Source of the DNA: Lacticaseibacillus zhaodongensis
Lineage (GTDB): Bacteria > Bacillota > Bacilli > Lactobacillales > Lactobacillaceae
Assembly (NCBI RefSeq): GCF_009687905.1
Contig: NZ_BLBG01000003.1
Location: 62,001 to 126,000 of the forward strand
Direction: 5' to 3'
DNA: 64,000 bases
The notes under the pieces are model-generated. The model was not told the origin of the DNA. It worked only from the letters and a program-made list of their open reading frames with translations, and did not search any database. The translations under genes and the position numbers were made by a program. This document shows positions 55,210-62,759 of this stretch, piece by piece; position 1 is the stretch's first letter; every line of letters starts with the position of its first letter.

Positions 55210-55578
55210 ATGCACATTTTTTTGACGGTTATGTTAGTCCTCGTGGGTTTGGAGCACCTCGGGATTTGTTACCTCGAGATGTTTGCCTCCACGGCTGCGC
55301 AGGTTAAGGCCTTCGGGATGCCCCGTGAGTTCGTGGAGCGGAAAGAGACCAAAATCACTTTGGCCAACCAGGCTAGTTACAACGGCATGCTCGGCGTGCT
55401 GCTGTTATTGACGGCGTTTATCGTCCCTGTAGATGCGGTCGTCATCGTGGCGGCGATGCTCTTTGCATTTGTGCTAGTCGTGGGTATCTATGGTGGCGCG
55501 ACTGTGATTAAGGGCATTTACCTCTTCCAGGCCCTTCCCGCGGTGATCGGTCTGCTGGCGGTATTCTTAGCTCGTTAA
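55210..55578 (+). CDS. DUF1304 membrane protein
   Basis: 122-residue integral membrane protein of the DUF1304 family, with four predicted helices and the conserved HLGICYLEMFASTAAQVKAF and NQASYNGMLGVLL motifs. Function unknown. ATG is preceded by AAAAGGAG. It lies 31 bp after the permease and before a strong terminator, so it is probably co-transcribed with it. Confidence 0.88.
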   Translation: MHIFLTVMLVLVGLEHLGICYLEMFASTAAQVKAFGMPREFVERKETKITLANQASYNGMLGVLLLLTAFIVPVDAVVIVAAMLFAFVLVVGIYGGATVIKGIYLFQALPAVIGLLAVFLAR

Positions 55579-55587
55579 TGTGTTCGG

Positions 55588-55627
55588 ATGCTCGGTCCCA
55601 GTTTTTGGGGGACCGGGCATTTTTTTG
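55588..55627 (+). terminator. Intrinsic terminator after the DUF1304 gene
   Basis: ATGCTCGGTCCC / GGGACCGGGCAT with loop AGTTTTTGG and a run of seven T. Confidence 0.88.
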
Positions 55628-55730
55628 ATTGCATGACGGCTGGAGATATTTATCTGCTAGAGCTGCGCCAGCCGTTGACGCGGCGCGGTTGCACCGGTAT
55701 CCTTAAATAGTATGAAAAAGGACTGATTAG

Positions 55731-56072
55731 ATGGAATTAGCCAAGACAAACCGCATGAACAACCTGTTTGCATTTTACAAGGAACTGCTCACTAAGAAGC
55801 AACAGGAATACCTCGAACTATATTATGGTGATGACTACTCACTGGGTGAGATTGCCGCCGATGCTGGCGTTAGCCGCCAGGCCGTTTATGACAACATCAA
55901 GCGTTCTGACGCTGCGCTCGAGGAGTATGAGGGTAAGCTGCATCTGTTAGCAAAGTACGAGGCTAGCAATGATGCGGTAGACGCACTGAGCGCCTATGTT
56001 CATGAGCACTATTCTAAAGATAATGATTTGCGCCACCTGCTCGGGGAAGTCCAGAAGCAAGTTGCACAATAG
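55731..56072 (+). CDS. ylxM: Helix-turn-helix protein YlxM, SRP-associated
   Basis: 113-residue protein of the UPF0122/YlxM family, which modulates SRP function in Gram-positives. It resembles a sigma-factor region 4 [34 protein letters not shown] (residues ~38-68), preceded by [14 protein letters not shown]. It lies 12 bp upstream of ffh, the fixed partner order. The usual ftsY gene just upstream has been displaced by the accessory DNA. Confidence 0.92.
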   Translation: MELAKTNRMNNLFAFYKELLTKKQQEYLELYYGDDYSLGEIAADAGVSRQAVYDNIKRSDAALEEYEGKLHLLAKYEASNDAVDALSAYVHEHYSKDNDLRHLLGEVQKQVAQ

Positions 56073-56084
56073 GAGGAAGCATTA

Positions 56085-57521
56085 ATGGCATTTGAAGGTT
56101 TAACTGAGCGCCTGCAGAAGACGTTCTCTGGTTTACGCAGAAAGGGCAAAATCTCCGAGAGTGATGTCCGCGACGCGATGCGCGAGATTCGCCTGGCCTT
56201 ACTTGAGGCCGACGTCAACTTGGGCGTTGTTAAGGATTTCGTCAAAAATGTCCGGGCAAAGGCGGTTGGTACCGAAGTTCTGGACGGGGTCAACCCTTCA
56301 CAGCAAATCGTCAAAATTGTTAACGATGAACTCACCAAGACCATGGGTGAGTCCGCAGTACCGCTGAACAAGTCCGCGAAGATTCCGACCGTTATCATGA
56401 TGGCCGGTTTGCAAGGGGCTGGTAAAACCACGACGGTTGGTAAGCTGGCCAAGTACCTTGAAGAAAACGAGAAGGCGCGGCCACTGCTGATTGCTGCCGA
56501 TGTTTACCGGCCAGCCGCAATCAAGCAGTTGCAGGTCGTTGGCCAGCAAGTGCACGCGCCTGTCTTTGAGATGGGCACCGATGTTGATCCCCGGGAAATC
56601 GTCCGTAAGGGGATGGAACAGGCCCGCGCTGATCACAATGATTACGTGTTGATCGATACTGCCGGCCGTTTGCAGATCGATGAGAAGTTGATGCAGGAAC
56701 TTGCCGACATCAAGGAGATTGCCAAGCCAGACGAAATTCTGCTCGTTGTCGATGCTATGACCGGGCAGGCTGCTGTTGATGTGGCCAAGGGCTTTAACGA
56801 GCAACTCGAGATTACCGGGGTTGTCTTGACCAAACTCGATGGTGACACCCGTGGTGGTGCCGCGCTGTCAATTCGGGCAGTCACCGGCAAGCCAATCAAG
56901 TTCACCGGGCAGGGTGAAAAGATGAACGCGCTGGACGTGTTCTATCCTGACCGCATGGCGAACCGAATCCTCGGGATGGGGGACATCCTGACCCTGGTCG
57001 ACAAGGCCCAGAAGAATTTTGACGAGAAGCAAGCCAAAGACCTGACTGAGAAGATGCAGCTGAACACCTTCGACTTCAACGACTTCATCTCGCAGATGGA
57101 TCAGGTTCAGAACATGGGCCCGATGGAAGACATCATCAAGATGATTCCCGGCCTGGCCAGCAACCCGCAGCTCAAGAATATAAAGATCGACCCTAAGGAC
57201 ATGGCTCACACCAAGGCCATTGTGCTGTCGATGACCGAAGCAGAGCGGACCAACCCCGACCTGCTGAACCCATCCCGGCGCCGGCGTATCGCAGCTGGTT
57301 CTGGGCGGCCGATTGTTGAAGTTAACCGCATGATCAAGCAGTTTAACGCCAGCAAGAAAATGATGAACCAGATGAGCAAGGGTAACATGTCTGGCATGGA
57401 ACAGATGATGGGCGGTGGCATCAAGGGCAAAATCGGCAAGATGGCCATGGGCTCAATGGTCAAGCGCCAGCAGAAGCAAAAGAAGCGCCGGCTGAAGAAC
57501 GCCAAGCGGTTTAAGTCCTAG
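56085..57521 (+). CDS. ffh: Signal recognition particle protein Ffh
   Basis: SRP54 GTPase that binds signal peptides and 4.5S RNA. N domain residues ~1-90, G domain with GLQGAGKTTTVGKLAKYL (~residues 107-124), DVYRPAAIKQL, DTAGRLQIDE and TKLDGDTRGG, then a Met-rich M domain with RRRRIAAGSGRPIVEVNRMI (~residues 397-416) and a basic tail. 478 residues is normal. ATG follows AGGAGG. Confidence 0.98.
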   Translation: MAFEGLTERLQKTFSGLRRKGKISESDVRDAMREIRLALLEADVNLGVVKDFVKNVRAKAVGTEVLDGVNPSQQIVKIVNDELTKTMGESAVPLNKSAKIPTVIMMAGLQGAGKTTTVGKLAKYLEENEKARPLLIAADVYRPAAIKQLQVVGQQVHAPVFEMGTDVDPREIVRKGMEQARADHNDYVLIDTAGRLQIDEKLMQELADIKEIAKPDEILLVVDAMTGQAAVDVAKGFNEQLEITGVVLTKLDGDTRGGAALSIRAVTGKPIKFTGQGEKMNALDVFYPDRMANRILGMGDILTLVDKAQKNFDEKQAKDLTEKMQLNTFDFNDFISQMDQVQNMGPMEDIIKMIPGLASNPQLKNIKIDPKDMAHTKAIVLSMTEAERTNPDLLNPSRRRRIAAGSGRPIVEVNRMIKQFNASKKMMNQMSKGNMSGMEQMMGGGIKGKIGKMAMGSMVKRQQKQKKRRLKNAKRFKS

Positions 57522-57913
57522 TATTCAGATAATTAGCTAAAAAAATTAAAGCCGTAGTTTGCAACGCGCAGAGAGGATTTTCTTTCTGCGCGTTGTTTCA
57601 GTTGCGGCGGTCGGTCATGCGTGGTCCGCTCTGCCGGTGCCCTTCTGCTAACAATTTTTTTGAGACAGGGTGGGAAATGCTTTTTTACATTAATAGCTTA
57701 TGAACTGTTTAAGAAATAATTAAGGTTATATTATTACCAGATACATTGGTTTGTTCTTTCCGACCGAGATGCCCAGCACGAATTCCTATAATTATATGTA
57801 GTGAGGGAGCGCTATCAACCAGTTTATTTAGCAAAACTACTGGTTATGTTGCTTTGATTTGTTCCGTTGTAGCTACGTCCGGATTCGGGCTCGTGATTGG
57901 GAGGTTCTTGAAC
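57522..57913. other. 392-bp gap before the surface protein gene
   Basis: Apart from the ffh terminator it is AT-rich leader DNA with TATATTAT at 57727 and TATAAT at 57786, either of which could be a -10; no matching -35 is clear. A frame from 57746 continues into the surface protein gene but is not supported as its start. Confidence 0.6.
57561..57600 (+). terminator. Intrinsic terminator after ffh
   Basis: GCAACGCGCAGA / TCTGCGCGTTGT stem followed by TT and CAG; in many relatives ffh reads on into rpsP, but here it is cut off. Confidence 0.8.
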
Positions 57914-60900
57914 ATGACGAAGAATAATAGAGAATTTAATCAGTCCAAACTGATTAAAGATAGTCAGGATCGTAAAGAGCACTTTAGAATGTACAAGGCT
58001 GGCCGCCAATGGCTCGTTGCTGGTGTCGTAACACTGGCGGTTGGTGCGGGTGGTCTATTCACCGTCAGCCAAAGTTTTGCTGCGACGACTGGTGGAACTG
58101 AACCTGATCAGGTTGCTGGCGCGAAAAATAGTGCCCCTGTCAGTGGTGAGATTAACACACTAACTAGTGGACAAGTCGGGAGTACTCAGAATCAAGAGTC
58201 TGGTAGTAAAAGCTCTGCGGAGGGGACAAGCGAGAATTTAAATCGCCGCAGTCAAACTAGTTCTGCATCTCAGCAACAGAGCGATGCTAATGATGATTCT
58301 GCAACGGATAGTGCAAACTCTGCCGCTCCTGCAGCAGTGCCCAGTTCTGCAGCTACAACCGCCACTGAGGGTCAGCAAACTGCTGAGTTGCGTCAATCTA
58401 GCACTGGTTTGGACTCAGCAAAGCTGGCTGCCAGTTCCGCCGGGGTGAACGTTACTACAAAGCCTACGCAAACACAGACGGTTGATCGCTCCAATGGCCT
58501 TGCTCAAGGGCTCGAGGCTGCAGTTGACAGTGTAAAGGACGCTTATGCGGATCAAATTGATGCTCTAAATACAGCCAAAACTAAGCAGGATAGTGATAAC
58601 GCTGTTTATCAGCAAGCCAAAACCGCATATGACAACCAAACCGTTGAGATCAGTTCAACAAACGATGATTGGACCTCTGATCAGCTAACTAATTTTCTTG
58701 CTGGTAAAACAGACATCAACAGTCCGGTTACAGATGCTGATCGTGAGGCTGCTTCAGATGCGGTTAAGAACAGTACGTTAATCAACATGAATAAGAGCAC
58801 CGTACACATTACGGAGCCTGATAATCCCTTGCTGACCAATGGCAATCTACCGAGTTGGACATATACGAATGTTTTCACCGATTCCAAAACGGGTAAGTCA
58901 ATCAACATTCGTGAATCGATTACTGCTGTGACGCTAAACAAAGACGCAAATACTGATCCGAACGCCACTATTAGCAGTAGTCACGCGCCGTATATTGAAG
59001 TTGATTCCGTAAAAGAAGATTCTAAGAGCACGGACATTGGTTTTATTCCGCACTGGGTCGACAACATTACAGCGCGCCTCGAATACTTCTATGCTGACGG
59101 CACCCCTGCTACAATTGATGCGATTGTTGGGATTGGTGACATCGACGGTAAGCAAGGGGTCAAGATTAACAATGGGTATGACTCTGAACTGCATGGTAGT
59201 GATATTGTCGAGGGTGATGACGGCACGTTCACTTCAACCTTTGGTGCCGGACGCGAAATCACGGACCCTAGAGGTCAGTTGTGGGCTCTCCAAAAAGGAG
59301 TTACCGAGACTGTCTACACGTTCTATGATCCAACCAATCCTGATGGAAGTACGACCAATTCCATACCAGTTCAAGGAATTGGTAACGTTACTTTTGCTAC
59401 GAAGGTACCCACAGCACCAATCCTGACCACCGAGACGGCGACTGTGCAGCCGATTCAGTTGAGTGTTGCGACCAACTACACCATTCACTATCAGGGTGCC
59501 GGTTCCGCCACACCTGCGGACGAGACGAAGACTGTCATTTGGACCGGGAAATATGACCCCGACAGTAAAACGATTACTTGGACACCCGACAAAACTGATT
59601 TGACGAAAGTTAGCCCACTGATTGCCGGTTACGTGGCGGACACCCCAACGGCAGGTTGGACTCTGGCCGGAAGTACTGCTGATCCAGCCGATCAAATGCA
59701 GACGGTTACTTACAACAAGGTCAGTCTACCTGACGATGATGTTGCGAACCTGACCGTGCACTACGTTGATCAAAACGGGCAGACCATCAAAGCGGATACG
59801 ACGCAAAGTGGTACTCAGGGCGAAGCGTTCACGGTTAATGCCCCAGCCATTGATGGTTACCGCCTAGTGGATGCCAGTCAGCAGACAACCACGGGTACCT
59901 ACGTTGGTGCGCAGATGACGTTGACGCTGACCTACCTAAAGGACGGCACGGTGCCTGATGAGGCAACGGATGCGAACTTGACCGTGCACTATGTCGACCA
60001 AAATGGTGCCACAATCAAAACTGATACCAACCAGAGTGGTGCGCAGGGTGATGCGTTCACTGTCGATGCGCCGACCATTCCTGGTTACCGCTTGATTGAC
60101 CCGAGCCAGCAGACAACTTCTGGTAAGTACACTGGCAACCAGATGGAGTTGACGCTTAAGTACTTGAAGGACGGCACGGTGCCTGATGAGGCAACGGATG
60201 CGAATCTGACTGTGCACTATGTCGACCAAAATGGTGTCACAATTAAAACTGATACCAACCAAAGTGGGGCGCAGGGTGAAACGTTCACTATCGATGCGCC
60301 GACCATTCCTGGTTACCGCTTGATTGACCCGAGCCAGCAGACAACTACCGGCAAGTACGTTGGCAACCAGATGGAGCTGACGCTTAAATACTTGAAGGAC
60401 GGCACGGTTCCCGACGAGGTTGCGGACGCGAACCTGACCGTGCATTATGTGGATCAAAATGGTGCTACTATCAAAACTGATACCAACCAAAGTGGTGTGC
60501 AGGGTGAAGTGTTCACTGTCGATGCGCCGACCATTCCTGGTTACCGTCTGATTGATCCGAACCAGCAGACAATTACTGGTAAGTACGTTGGCAACCACAT
60601 GGAGCTGACGTTGCACTATCTAAAGGACGGCGCGGTGCCCGATGAGGCAATGGATGCGAATCTGACTGTGCACTATGTCGACCAAAATGGTGCCACAATC
60701 AAAACTGATACCAACCAAAGTGGGGCGCAGGGTGAGTCATTTACTGTCGATGCGCCGACCATTCCTGGTTACCGTCTGATCGATTCAAACCAGCAGACAA
60801 CTACCGGCAAGTACGTTGGCAACCAAATGGACCTGACGTTGCGATACCTGAAAGACGGTGTACCGGCTGACGAAGATGGGGTCGTACTGTTGATTGTGCA

Positions 60901-61480
60901 TTATGTCGATGGAGATGGGCACGCCCTTCAAGCTGACACGACCCAGACAGGGGCGCAGGGTGCTGCCTTTACGGTCAATGCACCAGCAATCAGTGGGTAC
61001 ACTCTAGTTGATTCTAATCAGCAAACGACCACTGGGACTTTCCGTGGCAATGTGATGGAACTGACCTTAGTTTACAATCAGAATCCAACGGTGCCAGACG
61101 TGCCAGTTGGTCCAAATACACCTGTGCCGAATGGTGAAAAACCACATGGGCCTGGCAACGATGTTCCTGAGACTCCTGACGTGCCTGAGCTACCAGATAC
61201 TTTTGGCGGTGATGGCGGTAATACCAATACCGGCACGGACGGTACAAGGGCCGATGGGACTGATGGGACGCGGTCTCCGCTAGCGGACACGTTTGTGGCG
61301 ACCGGCACGAAGCCGACCCGCAAAGCAGTAAAGGCGGTCAAGCCTGCGCAAGGAGTACGGAACCCAGCGCGTAACCTGCCCCAAACAGGAGAACAAAAGC
61401 AAAACTTCCTGTCCATGTTAGGACTCGTGCTTGTCGCGGCAATGTCTGGCTTCGTATTCCGGAAGCACCAGCGCGACTAG
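57914..61480 (+). CDS. LPxTG-anchored MucBP-repeat surface adhesin
   Basis: Cell-wall protein of 1188 residues, probably binding mucus or other glycans. The N terminus has a KxYKxGKxW-type signal (HFRMYKAGRQWLVAGVV) and a hydrophobic core ending SQSFAA. A Ser/Thr/Gln/Asn-rich region (~60-200) leads to a non-repetitive domain (~200-500). Six MucBP domains follow, five spaced exactly 228 bp apart (from ~59742; ANLTVHYVDQNG..., PGYRLIDPSQQTT). A Pro/Gly-rich wall spanner leads to LPQTGE, a hydrophobic helix and RKHQRD. ATG 57914 is eight bases after GGGAGG. It splits ffh from rpsP. Confidence 0.93.
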   Translation: MTKNNREFNQSKLIKDSQDRKEHFRMYKAGRQWLVAGVVTLAVGAGGLFTVSQSFAATTGGTEPDQVAGAKNSAPVSGEINTLTSGQVGSTQNQESGSKSSAEGTSENLNRRSQTSSASQQQSDANDDSATDSANSAAPAAVPSSAATTATEGQQTAELRQSSTGLDSAKLAASSAGVNVTTKPTQTQTVDRSNGLAQGLEAAVDSVKDAYADQIDALNTAKTKQDSDNAVYQQAKTAYDNQTVEISSTNDDWTSDQLTNFLAGKTDINSPVTDADREAASDAVKNSTLINMNKSTVHITEPDNPLLTNGNLPSWTYTNVFTDSKTGKSINIRESITAVTLNKDANTDPNATISSSHAPYIEVDSVKEDSKSTDIGFIPHWVDNITARLEYFYADGTPATIDAIVGIGDIDGKQGVKINNGYDSELHGSDIVEGDDGTFTSTFGAGREITDPRGQLWALQKGVTETVYTFYDPTNPDGSTTNSIPVQGIGNVTFATKVPTAPILTTETATVQPIQLSVATNYTIHYQGAGSATPADETKTVIWTGKYDPDSKTITWTPDKTDLTKVSPLIAGYVADTPTAGWTLAGSTADPADQMQTVTYNKVSLPDDDVANLTVHYVDQNGQTIKADTTQSGTQGEAFTVNAPAIDGYRLVDASQQTTTGTYVGAQMTLTLTYLKDGTVPDEATDANLTVHYVDQNGATIKTDTNQSGAQGDAFTVDAPTIPGYRLIDPSQQTTSGKYTGNQMELTLKYLKDGTVPDEATDANLTVHYVDQNGVTIKTDTNQSGAQGETFTIDAPTIPGYRLIDPSQQTTTGKYVGNQMELTLKYLKDGTVPDEVADANLTVHYVDQNGATIKTDTNQSGVQGEVFTVDAPTIPGYRLIDPNQQTITGKYVGNHMELTLHYLKDGAVPDEAMDANLTVHYVDQNGATIKTDTNQSGAQGESFTVDAPTIPGYRLIDSNQQTTTGKYVGNQMDLTLRYLKDGVPADEDGVVLLIVHYVDGDGHALQADTTQTGAQGAAFTVNAPAISGYTLVDSNQQTTTGTFRGNVMELTLVYNQNPTVPDVPVGPNTPVPNGEKPHGPGNDVPETPDVPELPDTFGGDGGNTNTGTDGTRADGTDGTRSPLADTFVATGTKPTRKAVKAVKPAQGVRNPARNLPQTGEQKQNFLSMLGLVLVAAMSGFVFRKHQRD
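59742..61075 (+). repeat. Tandem MucBP-coding repeats
   Basis: Six units starting near 59742, 59970, 60198, 60426, 60654 and 60885. Units 2-5 are highly similar at the DNA level (76 codons each), the first and last more diverged, a pattern expected from internal amplification. Copy number may vary between strains. Confidence 0.85.
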
Positions 61481-61495
61481 ATTATTAACTTGGCA

Positions 61496-61546
61496 AATGC
61501 CTTCTCACTACCAGACGCGAATACCCTGGTGGTGGGGAAGCATTTT
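61496..61546 (+). terminator. Hairpin terminator after the adhesin gene
   Basis: AAATGCCTTCTCACTACCAG pairs imperfectly with CTGGTGGTGGGGAAGCATTT and is followed by TACTG. Confidence 0.65.
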
Positions 61547-61668
61547 ACTGTAATCGTAAACGGGCCAGCAAATTTGGTATAATTCTTTTTAGAATGGTAT
61601 TCGTGAGCGACCCAGATACTTGGAAACGAGGATTTTGCCACTTTTCTGCCCATGTAAAGAAAAACCCC

Positions 61669-61697
61669 TTTACACCTGCCATGGACTCTGGTATTCT
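61669..61697 (+). promoter_or_regulatory. Probable promoter of rpsP-khpA
   Basis: TTTACA (61669-61674), 17-bp spacer, TATTCT (61692-61697) with an upstream TGG. A further TATAAT is at 61578-61583. Confidence 0.6.
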
Positions 61698-61732
61698 ATA
61701 CGAGTTAAGAATTACTAGGAGGAAATACAAAC

Positions 61733-62005
61733 ATGTCAGTTAAGATTCGCTTGAAGCGCATGGGTTCAAAGAAGAACCCATTCTACCGTGTTGTTGTTGC
61801 AGACAGCCGTTCACCTCGTGACGGCCGGTTCATCGAACAGCTCGGCTACTACAGCCCACTTACAGAACCAATCACCTTGAAGCTTGATAACGACAAGGTT
61901 CTCGACTGGCTCCAGAAGGGCGCACAGCCTTCAGATACTGTTCGCACGCTTCTTTCTTCTGAAGGTATCCTTCAGAAGTACCACGAAGCTCGCTACAGCA
62001 AGTAA
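61733..62005 (+). CDS. rpsP: 30S ribosomal protein S16
   Basis: 90-residue small-subunit protein with the S16 pattern [38 protein letters not shown] and [21 protein letters not shown] follows AGGAGG. It pairs with khpA six bases downstream. Codon use is strongly biased, as expected for a ribosomal gene. Confidence 0.97.
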   Translation: MSVKIRLKRMGSKKNPFYRVVVADSRSPRDGRFIEQLGYYSPLTEPITLKLDNDKVLDWLQKGAQPSDTVRTLLSSEGILQKYHEARYSK

Positions 62006-62010
62006 GTCAT

Positions 62011-62265
62011 ATGGTCGAGATTGCGCCGCTGATTGAATCGCTGGTGCGGCCGCTGTTAACACAGCAGGACACGCTGACCATTAAGGCTCATGAGACCGCT
62101 GAGTACATGGCGTTCGACCTGTCAGTTGCGCCGGAAGATGTCGGTAACGTCATCGGCCGCCAGGGACGGGTCGCGCAGGCATTGCGCTCCGTAGTTTACG
62201 GCGTGCGTTCGCCATACGCCAAACGGGTTCGTCTGAACATTGTGGACACCCGGAAAAGGCATTAA
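62011..62265 (+). CDS. khpA: KH-domain RNA-binding protein KhpA
   Basis: 84-residue KH protein (B. subtilis YlqC type) that partners KhpB/EloR and affects cell elongation and RNA binding. The KH GxxG loop is seen in GNVIGRQGRVAQALRSV (~residues 47-63). Follows rpsP closely. In most Firmicutes rimM, trmD and rplS come next; here a terminator ends the operon. Confidence 0.94.
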   Translation: MVEIAPLIESLVRPLLTQQDTLTIKAHETAEYMAFDLSVAPEDVGNVIGRQGRVAQALRSVVYGVRSPYAKRVRLNIVDTRKRH

Positions 62266-62266
62266 G

Positions 62267-62296
62267 AAAGATCGGTGTAAGCCGATCTTTTTTTGT
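62267..62296 (+). terminator. Intrinsic terminator after khpA
   Basis: AAAGATCGG / CCGATCTTT stem with a TGTAAG loop and a run of T's. Confidence 0.88.
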
Positions 62297-62634
62297 ACGC
62301 TGGATTTGCTTCGTAAGTGCAGCAGCTTTAACCAAAGAGTAATGTCATAGTTTTGAACTTTGTTATTTACCGAGATGATAACACCAGCAAAATAAGGTTC
62401 AGCACTTATTTATATGGCGATTCGCGAGTATCGTATTGACTCGAATATATTAAATTAGAATGATGGCTTTTTTATCAATAACAACTGTACCACCTCTGGT
62501 ATAGCTCATAATTACACCTGAAATGCAGAATACCATTAAGCAACCTATGTAGTAACTTAGTTGACCATAAGCGTTGCTGCTGGCTGGATTTAGCGATTAA
62601 ATCAAGTGGCGCTAAGCGATTAAGTGTCCCCCGA

Positions 62635-62654
62635 CGTTACAGTTAACTGTAACG
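62635..62654. promoter_or_regulatory. Perfect 20-bp palindrome, probable repressor operator
   Basis: CGTTACAGTTAACTGTAACG. Size and symmetry fit a TetR-type dimer site upstream of a drug-exporter-like gene. The regulator is not in the window. Confidence 0.6.
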
Positions 62655-62759
62655 GACAACTGGTATACCAATGCTGCTGAAACTTGATTTAAAAAGGAAA
62701 TAAGCGTAATGTAATTATTTGAATATAAAATTTATGTGGTAGAAAGCCAGGATTAACAC

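Larger units (their letters stand above)
62266..62759. other. 494-bp gap with regulatory signals before the MFS gene
   Basis: Contains the khpA terminator, direct repeats AGCGATTAA (62592-62600, 62615-62623), a perfect 20-bp palindrome (62635-62654) and a possible promoter TTGATT-17-TAATGT (62684-62712). No gene is seen between 62300 and 62580. Confidence 0.65.

Noticed and set aside
57746-57913. Upstream in-frame extension of the adhesin gene
   Set aside because: It would place 56 residues before a complete KxYKxGKxW signal peptide and has no ribosome binding site, whereas ATG 57914 has GGGAGG.
59936-60616. 226-codon open frame on the - strand
   Set aside because: It is the mirror of the MucBP DNA repeats and repeats with the same period; no start signals.
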